A stretch of DNA of 64,000 nucleotides from Stutzerimonas frequens (lineage in GTDB: Bacteria; Pseudomonadota; Gammaproteobacteria; Pseudomonadales; Pseudomonadaceae), in contig NZ_JAMOHM010000004.1 in assembly GCF_024448335.1 (NCBI RefSeq), positions 248,001 to 312,000 of the forward strand, in the 5' to 3' direction. A program made the translations under genes and the position numbers. Position 1 is the first letter of the stretch. Every line of letters starts with the position of its first letter. Positions 25,034 through 37,992 of this stretch are shown piece after piece. Below the pieces are notes generated by a model. That model saw nothing but the letters and a program-made list of their open reading frames with translations. It made no database searches and was not told the origin of the DNA.

Positions 25034-26875
25034 CTACGACTGGGTCAGCTGCTTGTACAGCTGCGGCAGGCGGAACGGCAGCTGCTGCGGCTCCTTGATC
25101 AGGGTGTAGCCGTTGGCGCCGAACATGTACGGCAGGTAATCGCCGGCCTCGCGGTCGATGGTGATGCAGAACGGCAGCAGGCCCTGCTTGCGCGCCTCCA
25201 TCACCGCCTGGCGGGTGTCCTCGACACCGTAGCGGCCTTCGTACAGATCCAGATCGTTCGGTTTGCCGTCGGTCACCAGCAGCAACAGCTTACGCCGCTG
25301 CTTGCAGGCGCCGAGCAGTTCGGTGGCCTGGCGAATGGCCGCGCCCATGCGGGTGTAATAGCCGGGCTTGAGCGCCTGGATACGGCCGCGGGTCTCGTCG
25401 CCGTAGGGCTGGCGGAAGCTCTTCAGCTCCTGCATGCGCACCTGCTGGCGGCGCAGCGAGGAGAAGCCGTACAGCGCAAAGGGATCGCCCACCGCCGACA
25501 GCGCCTCGCCGAACAGCAGCAGGCTGTCGGTGACCACATCGATCACCCGGTGCTCGTTGTCCAGGTGCGCATCGGTGGACATCGACAGGTCGGCCAGCAG
25601 CAGGCAGGCCAGGTCGCGGCGATTCTGCCGCTGCTCCATGAACAGGCCGCGCTCGGCGCACTGACCGTTCTGCCGCTCGACGTGAAAGTCGAGCCAGGCC
25701 TGCATGTCCAGCTCGGAACCCTGCGGTTGCTGGCGCAGCCACTGGCGGTCGTTGCGCAGGTGCTCGAACTGCCGGCGCAGGCGCCGCGCCAACGGCGACA
25801 GGTGCAGCGGCAACGGCTTGGCTTCCGAGCCGCGCGGCAGCATCAGCTGCAGGTTGACGAAATCCTTCTGCAGACGCTGCTTGCGATAATCCCACTCGGG
25901 CAGCTTGATGCCCTCACCCAGCGGCACATCGTCGAAGTCCGCAGCCGGCAGGTCCAGGTCCAGCTTCAGGCCGCCGCCCTGACGCATGCGCTGACGCGAC
26001 AGAGCCAGTTCATCGAGATCCTCGGCGACACGGGCCGCGTCCAGATCCTCGGTATCGTCGCCGCAGCGGTCCAGTTCGATGTGTTCGGACCAACTGAACA
26101 GGTTTTCCAGACGGAACAGCAGCAGGCCGCCCTTGCTCGAGCTTTCCTCGACCCGCCGGGCGCGCTTGCGCTGGCGCGACTCGCCGCCGGGCGGGGTTTC
26201 CAGATTGCCCTCGCCTTCCTCGGCGCGCTGGGCGGCCTGGGGCTCGCCAAGGTTGTCCGCCGGATACAGCCACAGCGGCAGCGGCCAGGGCGCGCGCTCG
26301 CTGCGCGGGAACTGGCTGACGCTGCCCGGCTCGCGCAGTGCCTGGCACAGCGCGCTTTCCAGTGCAGCCTCGGCCTTGGGCAGCTGGCTGGGGTCCGGGC
26401 GCAGCTGCAGATGGGCTTCGACCAGACGCCGGTAACGCGCACGCATGGCCGGGAACTGCTCGAGGATGGCCTGCGTCCAGCGCTGGTTGTCCCGCGCCCA
26501 GTGGCGCATCGGCCCAGCCTGCGCGGCGAGCAGCGCCAGCCAGCGATACAGATCCTGATTCAGCGAGACTTCCGGGTAGACCGCCAGGCTCTGCGGCAGC
26601 CGCAGATTGCTGGCGTCGCACCAGGCCACCGGCAGTTGCTTGCAGGTCCCGGCGACCTGTTGCAGCAGGTTGCGCCGGAGCAGCAGATCACGCGCGCTGG
26701 CGGCTTCGACGCCGACCCCGCTGGCGCCGCCCATGGCGCGGAACAGCAGCGACAGCGGGCGCTGCATGCTCTCGAGATCGACCCGCGCCTCGGGGAAGTC
26801 CGGGCTGGCGCGACGGGTGATGAAGCGGTGCCAGACACTGCCGACCCACTCTTCCACTTCGATGGTAAAGGCCAT
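25034..26875 (-). CDS. norD: NorD, von Willebrand factor A-domain protein for NO reductase maturation
   Basis: This 613-residue cytoplasmic protein has a C-terminal VWA domain (from about residue 420). The metal-ion-dependent adhesion site DLSMST lies in LLLADLSMSTDAH, and LLLVTDGKPNDLDLYEGRYG follows. The middle is charged and low in complexity. NorD works with the AAA+ ATPase NirQ/NorQ to mature NO reductase, probably for iron insertion. It follows norB by 83 bp, but a terminator-like hairpin lies in that gap, so separate or reduced transcription is likely. Confidence 0.93.
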   Translation of the reverse strand: MAFTIEVEEWVGSVWHRFITRRASPDFPEARVDLESMQRPLSLLFRAMGGASGVGVEAASARDLLLRRNLLQQVAGTCKQLPVAWCDASNLRLPQSLAVYPEVSLNQDLYRWLALLAAQAGPMRHWARDNQRWTQAILEQFPAMRARYRRLVEAHLQLRPDPSQLPKAEAALESALCQALREPGSVSQFPRSERAPWPLPLWLYPADNLGEPQAAQRAEEGEGNLETPPGGESRQRKRARRVEESSSKGGLLLFRLENLFSWSEHIELDRCGDDTEDLDAARVAEDLDELALSRQRMRQGGGLKLDLDLPAADFDDVPLGEGIKLPEWDYRKQRLQKDFVNLQLMLPRGSEAKPLPLHLSPLARRLRRQFEHLRNDRQWLRQQPQGSELDMQAWLDFHVERQNGQCAERGLFMEQRQNRRDLACLLLADLSMSTDAHLDNEHRVIDVVTDSLLLFGEALSAVGDPFALYGFSSLRRQQVRMQELKSFRQPYGDETRGRIQALKPGYYTRMGAAIRQATELLGACKQRRKLLLLVTDGKPNDLDLYEGRYGVEDTRQAVMEARKQGLLPFCITIDREAGDYLPYMFGANGYTLIKEPQQLPFRLPQLYKQLTQS

Positions 26876-26901
26876 GGCGGGTTACTCCGTGCTGGCAGTT
26901 G

Positions 26902-26937
26902 AAACGCAAAACGGCCCGCTAATACCAGCCGGGCCGT
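26902..26937 (-). terminator. rho-independent terminator-like hairpin between norB and norD
   Basis: ACGGCCCG (26911-26918) pairs with CGGGCCGT (26930-26937), an 8-bp GC-rich stem with an 11-nt loop. On the minus strand the stem runs into TTTTGCGTTTC. It should limit read-through from norCB into norD. Confidence 0.65.
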
Positions 26938-26958
26938 CGATGCTCATTGCGAACCGTC

Positions 26959-28868
<1,910 letters not shown>

Positions 28869-28925
28869 GGTCGCCTCCTCATGGCTTGGCGTGGCCAGTT
28901 TAAGAAGGGGGCTATCGAAACCTGC

Positions 28926-28939
28926 TTGATGGCAATCAA
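28926..28939. promoter_or_regulatory. FNR/DNR-type dyad of norCB
   Basis: TTGAT-GGCA-ATCAA is a perfect consensus dyad centred about 64 bp upstream of the norC ATG. Confidence 0.9.
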
Positions 28940-29081
28940 GAAAAACCCGAACGCAACAGTCAGGCTTTCCAGCGAGATCGAAGGGAGGCCGCAAGCCCTT
29001 GCCGGGCAGGGGCTCCAGCGCTTTTCAGGCGCGCCCGCCGGGCATCGGGCCGCTGTGCAACGGGCTTGTGCACCCGCTGGC

Positions 29082-29114
29082 CGGCGCTGCCGACGAGGGC
29101 GAACGGCAGCGCCG
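29082..29114. terminator. 11-bp stem hairpin after nirH
   Basis: CGGCGCTGCCG (29082-29092) and CGGCAGCGCCG (29104-29114) are perfect complements with an 11-nt loop, 8 bp past the nirH stop. There is no T-run. It probably marks the end of the nirSMCFDLGH transcript. Confidence 0.6.
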
Positions 29115-29122
29115 ACGGAGGC

Positions 29123-29629
29123 TCAGGCGCGGCGCTGAGCGGCCAGGCGCAGGCCGGTCTTCTTCAGAATGCGACTGGACACCAGCATCTCGTTCGCGCG
29201 ACAGGCAGTGCCGAGCAACGCGCGGATCTGGTTGCGGTAGGCCTCGATGTCGCTGGCATCGCGCCCGTGCACCATGGCGAACAGGTTGTAAGGCCAACCC
29301 TCGCGGCGTGGCCGTCGATAGCAGTGGCTGACGAAGGGCTGAGCACCGATCAGCGCGCCCAGACGGTCGATCTCGGCATCGTCGACATCCCACACGGTCA
29401 TGCCGTTGTGCCGGTAACCCAGGCGGTAGTGGTTGGGCACCGCGGCGATCCGCCGAATCGCCCCTTCGGCCTGCAGGCGCTGCAGCAGCGCCAGGGTGTC
29501 GTCCACCTCGAGCCCCAGCTCGCCGGCGAGCCAGGCCCAGGGGTCGGCCACCAGCGGCAGACCGGCCTCGGTGAGTTCGACCAACCGACGCACCAGCGCT
29601 TCGTCAGACGGGGAAGTGCAAACCGACAT
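29123..29629 (-). CDS. nirH: NirH, siroheme decarboxylase subunit
   Basis: This 168-residue AsnC/Lrp-like protein is one of four paralogues (NirD, L, G, H) that convert siroheme to 12,18-didecarboxysiroheme in heme d1 synthesis. The core shows VPNHYRLGYRHNGMTVWDV and CYRRPRREGWPYNLFAMVHGRD, with the histidines typical of the active site. Its start overlaps nirG by 26 bp. It ends the nirDLGH set and is followed by a hairpin. Confidence 0.93.
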   Translation of the reverse strand: MSVCTSPSDEALVRRLVELTEAGLPLVADPWAWLAGELGLEVDDTLALLQRLQAEGAIRRIAAVPNHYRLGYRHNGMTVWDVDDAEIDRLGALIGAQPFVSHCYRRPRREGWPYNLFAMVHGRDASDIEAYRNQIRALLGTACRANEMLVSSRILKKTGLRLAAQRRA

Positions 29630-30047
29630 GATAGGTTTTCTCCTTCGGCAGGTTGAGCACCGTCAGGCCGGTCTGCGCCTCGATGCGGGCGATGGTTTCG
29701 GCGATGCCCGCGGGCGTCTCGCAACCGAGCACGAACCACATGTTCCACTGGTGCTCACGGCGGTAGTTGTGGGCGACCTCGGGCATCGCTTCGAGCTGCG
29801 TGGCGACCTCGTCGAAGCGCGCCTCCGGTACCGCCAGCGCGGCCAGGGTGAAGGCGCCGCCGAGGCGCTCGACATCGAACATCGGCCCGAAGCGGGTCAG
29901 GGTGCCATCGTCGAGCAACGCCTGGACCCGCTGCCGCAGAGTCTCGGAGCTGCTGCCCAACTCCGTGGCCAGCGCTTCCCATGGCTGGCGGACCAGCGGC
30001 AGGCCGTGTTGCAGGCGATTGATCAACAGTCGATCGAAGTCATCCAT
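29604..30047 (-). CDS. nirG: NirG, siroheme decarboxylase subunit
   Basis: This 147-residue Lrp-like protein has the short form of the fold: an N-terminal helix-turn-helix-like part ([21 protein letters not shown]) and a ligand domain with [18 protein letters not shown]. NirG is grouped with NirD as one kind and NirL/NirH as the other. The start at MDDFDRLL overlaps nirL by 8 bp. Confidence 0.92.
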   Translation of the reverse strand: MDDFDRLLINRLQHGLPLVRQPWEALATELGSSSETLRQRVQALLDDGTLTRFGPMFDVERLGGAFTLAALAVPEARFDEVATQLEAMPEVAHNYRREHQWNMWFVLGCETPAGIAETIARIEAQTGLTVLNLPKEKTYHVGLHFPV

Positions 30048-30552
30048 TGGCGACGTCCGGCAATGGCGGCGCGAAACGTCCGCCACACTGTTTGAAGGCC
30101 CGCGTGCTGAACAGCAATTGGTGCGGCACATCGCTCAGACCGTGCTCGGCCAGCAGCCGCTCGATCAGTCCGCAGACCTGTTCACGTTCGCGACCGTGAA
30201 CCATGCAGAACAGGTTGTAGGGCCACTGTGGCAGGCGCCGTGGCCGCTGGTAACAGAGATTGACCCCGGCGGCCTGGCCCAGGCGGCGGCCGATCGCGTC
30301 GACCTGCTCGTCGGGAATATCCATCACCAGCATGGCATTGGCGCGAAACCCCAGCGCCCGGTGTTTGAGCACCAGCCCGACGCGGCGGAACAGCCCGGCC
30401 TCCTGCCACTGCTCGACCTGTTCGAGCACCTGGCGCTCGCTGCAGCCGATCTGCTCGGCAAGGCGCTGGTAGGGCCTTGCCGCCAGTGGCAGGCCGGCCT
30501 CGAGCAGGCGGCGCAGCTGCATCGCCTGCAAATCGTTGAGGCAGTCGTTCAT
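30040..30552 (-). CDS. nirL: NirL, siroheme decarboxylase subunit
   Basis: This 170-residue Lrp-like protein is of the long NirL/NirH type ([43 protein letters not shown]). It should act with NirD, NirG and NirH in decarboxylating siroheme on the heme d1 path. Its ATG overlaps the nirD stop (ATGA), so translation is coupled. Confidence 0.92.
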   Translation of the reverse strand: MNDCLNDLQAMQLRRLLEAGLPLAARPYQRLAEQIGCSERQVLEQVEQWQEAGLFRRVGLVLKHRALGFRANAMLVMDIPDEQVDAIGRRLGQAAGVNLCYQRPRRLPQWPYNLFCMVHGREREQVCGLIERLLAEHGLSDVPHQLLFSTRAFKQCGGRFAPPLPDVANG

Positions 30553-31007
30553 GACGGTTCTCCCAAGGGAAAGCCCAGATCGATGCGAAACGCGTTGAGC
30601 ATCGGCAGGTCCAGGGGCACCAGCCCGGTGTCGGCTTCGATCTCGGCGAGCACTCGGTCGATGTGCGCACGGTCCGGCCCGGTCAGCACGAACCAGAGGT
30701 TGTAGCGATGCTCGCGCAGATAGTTGTGATTGACCTCGGGGAAGGCACTGATGCGGGCCGCCACCTGCTCCAGCCGCGCTTCGGGCACGGCCAGTGCCAC
30801 CAGGGTGCTCGCACCGGCTCGGCTGTGTTCGAACACCGGGCCGACGCGCGAAAGCCCGCCGGCGGCCTGCAGCTGTTCGAGGCGGTCCAGCACCTCGTCC
30901 TCGCTGCAGCCGAGTTCCTCGGCCATGGCGCGGTAGGGTTCGGCACACAGCGGCATGCCGTGCTGAAAACGGTCGATCAGGCGGCGACTGAGAGCGTCGA
31001 TGTGCAT
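30549..31007 (-). CDS. nirD: NirD, siroheme decarboxylase subunit
   Basis: This 152-residue Lrp-like protein ([24 protein letters not shown], then [20 protein letters not shown]) is close to NirG in length and sequence. It forms part of the siroheme decarboxylase for heme d1. It starts one base after the nirF stop and overlaps nirL by four bases. Confidence 0.92.
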   Translation of the reverse strand: MHIDALSRRLIDRFQHGMPLCAEPYRAMAEELGCSEDEVLDRLEQLQAAGGLSRVGPVFEHSRAGASTLVALAVPEARLEQVAARISAFPEVNHNYLREHRYNLWFVLTGPDRAHIDRVLAEIEADTGLVPLDLPMLNAFRIDLGFPLGEPS

Positions 31008-31008
31008 G

Positions 31009-32184
31009 TCACAACCCCGTCTCGTGAGCGCGGCTGCTGAAGAAGATGCCGCTCGGGCTCTGTGCCGGCAGGCGCTTGATCAGCTTCAGGCTGTAGGGGT
31101 CCCACACCTGGACCTCGTTGCCGTCGCGCACCGACAGCCAGAGCTGGTCGCCACGGGCGGTGAATTCCATATGCAGCACGGCCGGGCCGGGCTCCAGGGT
31201 GGCGATGATCTCGTGGGTTTCGCTGTCGATGACCTGCACCTTGCCGTTGTCCGGGTGCGCGAAGTTGACCCAGATCTGCCGCGCATCCGGCCGCGCCATG
31301 ACGAACACCGGCTGGCCGGCGACGTCGATGGCGTCGGTCTGCTTCCAGCTCTTCGAGTCCATCACCAGCACCCGATGCTGGCCAATGGCGGGGACGAAGG
31401 TCTGGTCGCCGGCCACCGTCCAGCCCTCCAGGTGGGGCATCTTGTAGACCGGCAGTTTCTCCTGACCGCGGCCGTAACCGTCGATGATCCGCTCGACACC
31501 GCGGACGGTGTGCCAGAGGTCGATCTTGGCCATACCGTCCTCGCCGAACAGGCCGGCAATGTAGTAGCGGCCATCAGGGGTCAGCAGCGCATCGTAGGGC
31601 TGCTTGCCGACGTTCTCGAACCGCGTGACGGTCGGTGTATCGCCCTGGCTGAAATCCAGCAGCCAGGTCTCGTTGGTGTCGAACAGGCTGTAGATGAAGC
31701 GTCGGCCAGGGGCGTCGAGCACGCCGACCACCCGCGAATTGCGGCTGCCATCGGCCAGCGGCGTGGCCGGGATGTCGGCGACCAGCTCAAGGGTCTCGGC
31801 ATCGAATACCTTGACGCCGCCCGGCTCGTAGTTGCCCACCGCGATCAGCCGGCCATCCTGGCTGATCGCCCCGCCGATGCTGTTGCCTCCCTGAACCACA
31901 CGGCGGTCGATGCGCTGGCGCAACAGGTCGACCTTGGTCAGCCCACCGTCGCGCCCGAACACATAGGCGTAACGCTGATCACGGGAGAAGACCACCGAGG
32001 CATGGGACAGATCGCCCAGCCCTTCGACGCGCGCCAGCTGGCTCTGGTTGCTGCTCTCGATGATCTGCAGGCTGCCGGTGGCGCGCTCGACCACCACGCC
32101 GAGGTCACCGGTACCGCGCAGGGGTTGTTGCGCACAGGCACTGAGCATGGCGGCAGCCGCGAACAGCAGGATCGGGCGAATCAT
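31009..32184 (-). CDS. nirF: NirF, heme d1 biosynthesis protein (periplasmic lipoprotein)
   Basis: This 391-residue protein has a lipobox (AAAMLSAC, lipidated at C17) and a beta-propeller related to the d1 domain of NirS but without the cytochrome c domain. It has recurring propeller blades such as SHASVVFSRDQRYAYVFGRDGG and PYDALLTPDGRYYIAGLFGEDG. NirF acts late in heme d1 synthesis in the periplasm. It overlaps nirC by ATGA. Confidence 0.94.
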   Translation of the reverse strand: MIRPILLFAAAAMLSACAQQPLRGTGDLGVVVERATGSLQIIESSNQSQLARVEGLGDLSHASVVFSRDQRYAYVFGRDGGLTKVDLLRQRIDRRVVQGGNSIGGAISQDGRLIAVGNYEPGGVKVFDAETLELVADIPATPLADGSRNSRVVGVLDAPGRRFIYSLFDTNETWLLDFSQGDTPTVTRFENVGKQPYDALLTPDGRYYIAGLFGEDGMAKIDLWHTVRGVERIIDGYGRGQEKLPVYKMPHLEGWTVAGDQTFVPAIGQHRVLVMDSKSWKQTDAIDVAGQPVFVMARPDARQIWVNFAHPDNGKVQVIDSETHEIIATLEPGPAVLHMEFTARGDQLWLSVRDGNEVQVWDPYSLKLIKRLPAQSPSGIFFSSRAHETGL

Positions 32185-32522
32185 GGCTTTGGATATCCTT
32201 GCAGGAGTTGGTCGACCAGCCAGGCGATGTCCTGCTCGTCGAGCAGCGCCTTCCAGCCGGGCATGGCGGTGCCGGGCCGCCCGTGGGTGACGGTGGCGAT
32301 CAGGCTTTCACGGGGTTTGTCGGCCAGTGCCGCGCGCGTCAGTGGCGGGCCGAGCCCACCGGTCATGCGCAGGCCATGGCAGGAGCCGCAATCCTGCAGG
32401 AGCAGGTTGTCGAGCTGGGCCTGGCGTTCTGCCGAAGGAGCAGCGGCCAGCGCGACGGGAATCAGGAGGAAGGACGCCAGGGTCAGCCCCAGACGTGTTA
32501 CGGCGTGTCGGGCAACTGTCAT
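32181..32522 (-). CDS. nirC: NirC, periplasmic cytochrome c55X
   Basis: This 113-residue monoheme cytochrome has a signal peptide ending around ALAAA and the heme site C45-x-x-C48-H49 (LQDCGSCHG). A methionine in GRPGTAMPGW is the likely sixth ligand. NirC can donate electrons to NirS or take part in heme d1 maturation. It lies between nirM and nirF. Confidence 0.93.
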   Translation of the reverse strand: MTVARHAVTRLGLTLASFLLIPVALAAAPSAERQAQLDNLLLQDCGSCHGLRMTGGLGPPLTRAALADKPRESLIATVTHGRPGTAMPGWKALLDEQDIAWLVDQLLQGYPKP

Positions 32523-32540
32523 GGCGTCCTCCGGTGCAGC

Positions 32541-32855
32541 TTACTTCTGACTAAGAATCCACTCGGCGAGGATCTTGGCTTCTTCTTCGGTTACCGGGTT
32601 TGGCGGCATCGGGATCGGACCCCATACGCCCTGGCTGCCGTTCTTGATGTGGCCGGCCAGCAGATCGGCAGCGCCGTCCTGCCCTGCGTACTTGGCGGCG
32701 ACTTCCTTGAACGCCGGGCCTACCAGCTTGGCGTCGATGCTATGGCACGCGGCGCAAGGCTTGCTCTTGAACAGCGCTTCGCCGTCTTGCGCCAGCGCCG
32801 GCTGCAGGGCCAGCGCGCCGCCGAGGGCGAGCAATGGGAGCAGGATTTTTTTCAT
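32541..32855 (-). CDS. nirM: cytochrome c551, electron donor to nitrite reductase
   Basis: The 104-residue precursor has a signal peptide cut after ALAQ or nearby. The mature protein is the classical Pseudomonas c551 with [10 protein letters not shown] (C34, C37, H38) and the methionine-ligand loop [12 protein letters not shown]. It carries electrons in the periplasm to NirS. It directly follows nirS with a 56-bp gap holding a strong hairpin; nirT and nirB, found here in P. stutzeri, are absent. Confidence 0.96.
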   Translation of the reverse strand: MKKILLPLLALGGALALQPALAQDGEALFKSKPCAACHSIDAKLVGPAFKEVAAKYAGQDGAADLLAGHIKNGSQGVWGPIPMPPNPVTEEEAKILAEWILSQK

Positions 32856-32877
32856 GAGTACTTCCTCAAGGCTAATC

Positions 32878-32903
32878 GGGGGCGGATCTTGAGGCCCGCC
32901 CCC
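32878..32903. other. intercistronic hairpin between nirS and nirM
   Basis: GGGGGCGG (32878-32885) pairs perfectly with CCGCCCCC (32896-32903). There is no T-run, so partial termination or 3'-end protection of nirS mRNA is more likely than full termination. nosZ has a similar element. Confidence 0.6.
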
Positions 32904-32911
32904 AGGTGGAC

Positions 32912-34853
<1,942 letters not shown>

Positions 34854-34940
34854 GCTTTGCCGGCAGGCTGCTTGAGCGGCCGGACCCGGATCGGTAGCGT
34901 GGCGATCGAGATAACCAACCGCTGCCGTGAGGTATTGCCT

Positions 34941-35753
34941 GTGAATGCGCTCGAGATCCCAACCGCCGCCGGCACACCGGATGCCCCGTTCTATCAACCA
35001 CTGGGCAACGAGGAGCAGCTGTTCCAGCAGGCCTGGCAGCACGGCATGCCGGTGCTGATCAAGGGCCCGACCGGCTGCGGCAAGACGCGCTTCGTGCAGC
35101 ACATGGCGCACCGGCTGAACCTGCCGCTGTACACCGTGGCCTGTCATGACGACCTCTCCGCCGCCGACCTGGTCGGCCGCCATCTGATCGGTGCCCAGGG
35201 CACCTGGTGGCAGGACGGACCGCTGACCCGCGCGGTGCGCGAAGGCGGCATCTGCTACCTGGACGAAGTGGTCGAGGCGCGCCAGGACACCGCCGTGGTG
35301 CTGCATCCGCTGGCCGACGATCGCCGCGAGCTGTTCATCGAGCGCACCGGCGAGGCGCTGAAGGCGCCGCCGGGCTTCATGCTGGTGGTGTCCTACAACC
35401 CCGGTTACCAGAACCTACTCAAGGGTATGAAGCCGAGCACCCGCCAGCGCTTCGTGGCGATGCGCTTCGACTATCCGCCAGCCGCCGAGGAAGAGCGCAT
35501 CGTCGCCAACGAGGCGCAGGTGGATGCCGCGCTCGCCGCCCAGGTGGTCAAGCTTGGCCAGGCACTGCGTCGGCTGGAGCAGCACGATCTGGAGGAAGTC
35601 GCCTCGACCCGCCTGCTGATCTTCACCGCACGCATGATCCGCTCCGGCATGACGCCGCGGCAGGCCTGCCTGGCCTGTCTCGCCGAGCCGCTGTCGGATG
35701 ATCCGCAGACCGTTGCCGCGCTGATGGATGTGGTCGATGTCCACTTCGGCTGA
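34941..35753 (+). CDS. nirQ: NirQ, AAA+ (MoxR-type) ATPase for NO reductase activation
   Basis: This 270-residue ATPase has Walker A GPTGCGKT (about residues 39-46), Walker B ICYLDEVVEA and FMLVVSYNPGYQ. NirQ/NorQ with NorD activates NorCB, probably by helping insert the non-heme iron. The GTG start (VNALEIPTAAG) has GAGG 10 nt upstream. It opens the nirQ-norE-norF-nirJEN group divergent from nirS. Confidence 0.94.
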   Translation: MNALEIPTAAGTPDAPFYQPLGNEEQLFQQAWQHGMPVLIKGPTGCGKTRFVQHMAHRLNLPLYTVACHDDLSAADLVGRHLIGAQGTWWQDGPLTRAVREGGICYLDEVVEARQDTAVVLHPLADDRRELFIERTGEALKAPPGFMLVVSYNPGYQNLLKGMKPSTRQRFVAMRFDYPPAAEEERIVANEAQVDAALAAQVVKLGQALRRLEQHDLEEVASTRLLIFTARMIRSGMTPRQACLACLAEPLSDDPQTVAALMDVVDVHFG

Positions 35754-36324
35754 ACGCGTCGCCCAGCCGTCCCGGCGCCTGCCGGGTGACCTGGCGATGT
35801 GGTTCTTCATCCTCGCCGAGCTGACGGTGTTCGCCATCCTGATCCTGGCGTTCGCGGTCACGCAGATGTTCAACCCGCAGCTGTTCGGCGAAAGCCGCGC
35901 GGCACTGGACAGCTCCATCGGCCTGGCGCTGACGCTGAGCCTGTTGACCTCCGGCCTGCTCGCCGCGCTGGCGGTGGAACAGGTCCGTCAGGCGCGGCAG
36001 GGTCGTGCGGCGTTGCTGCTGCTCGCGGCGCTGGCCTCGGCGTGCATCTATGTGGTGCTCAAGCTCAACGAGTATGGCCACCTGGCCGGGCTCGGCCTGG
36101 GGATGGAGCACAACACCTTCTTCACCCTGTACTGGATTCTCACCGGCTTTCATTTCCTCCACGTACTGCTGGGCATGGTGATTCTCGGCTGGCTGGCCGA
36201 GCGTTGCCGGCGCGGTGCCTACCGCACGGACGCGCACAGCGGCCTGGAATCCGGGGTGCTCTACTGGCACATGGTGGATCTGGTCTGGGTGCTGCTGTTC
36301 CCGCTGGTCTACGTGCTGAACTGA
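35737..36324 (+). CDS. norE: NorE-like, cytochrome c oxidase subunit III-type membrane protein
   Basis: This roughly 195-residue protein has five membrane helices of the oxidase subunit III family (LPGDLAMWFFILAEL, EHNTFFTLYWILTGFHFLHVLLGM, YWHMVDLVWVLLFPLVYVL). NorE is found with NO reductase genes and improves NO-reducing activity by an unknown mechanism. The start at MSTSAERV overlaps the nirQ stop by 17 bp; a Met three codons earlier is equally possible. Confidence 0.85.
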   Translation: MSTSAERVAQPSRRLPGDLAMWFFILAELTVFAILILAFAVTQMFNPQLFGESRAALDSSIGLALTLSLLTSGLLAALAVEQVRQARQGRAALLLLAALASACIYVVLKLNEYGHLAGLGLGMEHNTFFTLYWILTGFHFLHVLLGMVILGWLAERCRRGAYRTDAHSGLESGVLYWHMVDLVWVLLFPLVYVLN

Positions 36325-36334
36325 CGAGGTCGTC

Positions 36335-36583
36335 ATGTCCGCTTCCAAGTTACTGGTCGCCTGCTGGCTCGGTCTGGCCGCGCTTTCCGTCTCCACCGTC
36401 GTGCTCGGCAGTGCGGGCGCCACCCTGGCACTGACGGCAGGCGTTCTGCTGGCCGCATTCGGCAAGGCCTGGCTGATCACCGACGGTTTCATGGAACTGC
36501 GCCATGCCCCGCCAGCCTGGCGCCTGCTGCTGCTCGGCTGGCCGTTGCTGATGGCCATCGGCGTGCTGCTGACGCTGCTCTGA
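36335..36583 (+). CDS. norF: NorF-like small membrane protein (oxidase subunit IV type)
   Basis: This 82-residue protein with three hydrophobic helices and the motif FGKAWLITDGFMELRHAP belongs to the prokaryotic cytochrome oxidase subunit IV-like family. It follows the subunit III-like gene by 10 bp, as NorF follows NorE in other denitrifiers. The role in NO reductase function is unclear. Confidence 0.78.
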   Translation: MSASKLLVACWLGLAALSVSTVVLGSAGATLALTAGVLLAAFGKAWLITDGFMELRHAPPAWRLLLLGWPLLMAIGVLLTLL

Positions 36584-36631
36584 CCAGCGGTACGGCCTGC
36601 CCGCCCGGCACCAATAGCCCTGCAACTTTTA

Positions 36632-36645
36632 TTGTTTCTGATCAA
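36632..36645. promoter_or_regulatory. FNR/DNR-type dyad upstream of nirJ
   Basis: TTGTT-TCTG-ATCAA has a weak left arm and a perfect right arm. It is centred about 103 bp upstream of nirJ in the 157-bp gap after norF, so nirJEN probably has its own promoter. Confidence 0.65.
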
Positions 36646-36740
36646 GGTCAGCCCTATCTCGCTCGGTGATCCTGCCACTCAAGAGTTGGACGCGCGAGAC
36701 GGCGCGCCCGGTGTCACACGCTGCCGAAGCGGAGCCGACC

Positions 36741-37922
36741 ATGTTGAGAATCAGCCATTACCTGCGCGCCCTGGCCCGGCCGGCCACTCCGGTGCTCGGT
36801 GCCCGCAGCGTCAGCGGCAAGCGCCCACCCGTGGTGATCTGGAACCTGCTGCGCCGCTGCAACCTGACCTGCAAGCACTGCTACGCGACCTCCGCCGACA
36901 GCGAGTTCCGCGACGAACTGGATACCGTCGAGGCGCTGAAGGTGATCGACGATCTGCACGAGGCCGGTGTGCGCGTGCTGATCCTCTCCGGTGGCGAACC
37001 GCTGCTGCGGGCCGACATCTTCCAGCTGGCCGATTACGCCCGTGACAAGGGTTTCTTCGTTGCGCTGTCTACCAACGGCACGCTGATCGACGAGAGCAAC
37101 ATCGAGCGTATCGCCGCGGCGCAGTTCGACTACGTCGGCATCAGCATCGACGGTCTCGAGGCGGTGCACGACGAGTGGCGCCAGCTCAAGGGCAGCTTCG
37201 CCGCGTCCATGCATGCCATCGACCTGTGCCGCCAGCGCGACATCCGCGTCGGCCTGCGCACCACCCTGACGCAGAACAACTACCCGCAGCTGCCGGCCCT
37301 GCTGGCACTGATGCGCGAACACGATGTGCAGAAGTTCTACCTCTCGCACCTCAACTACAGCGGCCGCGGCAAGCGCAGCCGCAAGGCCGACGCTCATCAC
37401 CAGATGACCCGCGACGCCATGCGCCAGCTCTTTGAGCAGGCCTGGGACGACGTCCAGCACGGCCGCGAGACCGATTTCGTCAGCGGCAACAACGACGCCG
37501 ACGCGGTCCTGCTGCTGCAATGGGTCGAGCAGCACCTGCCGGAACATCGCGAGCGCCTGGAGGGCATGCTGCGCGCCTGGGGCGGCAACGCCTCGGGCAG
37601 CGGCATCGCCAACATCGACAACATCGGCGACGTGCACCCGGACACCTACTGGTGGCAGCACACCGTCGGCAACGTGCGCCGCCAGCGCTTCAGCGACATC
37701 TGGCTGAACGAGCCGGCGCCGCTGTTGCAGGAGCTGCGCCAGCATCCGCGCGCGGTCCACGGTCGCTGTGCCGACTGCCGCTGGCTGGCTATCTGCAACG
37801 GCAACACCCGTACCCGCGCCTGGGCGCAGGGCGATCTGTGGGCCGAAGACCCGGGCTGCTACCTCTCCGACGAGGAGATCGGCCTGCCCGCCGCCGAGCG
37901 CATTCCCAGCATCGCCATCTGA
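36741..37922 (+). CDS. nirJ: NirJ, radical-SAM enzyme of heme d1 synthesis
   Basis: This 393-residue radical-SAM protein has [12 protein letters not shown] (C-x3-C-x2-C) near residue 40 and [10 protein letters not shown] for SAM. A C-terminal SPASM-type region ([15 protein letters not shown], then GC) binds a second cluster. NirJ replaces two propionates of 12,18-didecarboxysiroheme by oxo groups on the way to heme d1. The start at MLRISHYLR follows GGAG. Confidence 0.95.
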   Translation: MLRISHYLRALARPATPVLGARSVSGKRPPVVIWNLLRRCNLTCKHCYATSADSEFRDELDTVEALKVIDDLHEAGVRVLILSGGEPLLRADIFQLADYARDKGFFVALSTNGTLIDESNIERIAAAQFDYVGISIDGLEAVHDEWRQLKGSFAASMHAIDLCRQRDIRVGLRTTLTQNNYPQLPALLALMREHDVQKFYLSHLNYSGRGKRSRKADAHHQMTRDAMRQLFEQAWDDVQHGRETDFVSGNNDADAVLLLQWVEQHLPEHRERLEGMLRAWGGNASGSGIANIDNIGDVHPDTYWWQHTVGNVRRQRFSDIWLNEPAPLLQELRQHPRAVHGRCADCRWLAICNGNTRTRAWAQGDLWAEDPGCYLSDEEIGLPAAERIPSIAI

Positions 37923-37992
37923 CCGATCAAGCGGCCGACCAAGCGCCGCAGCAACGCACTCCGTAAGCCCGATGAGAATTCAGGAGCACCGC

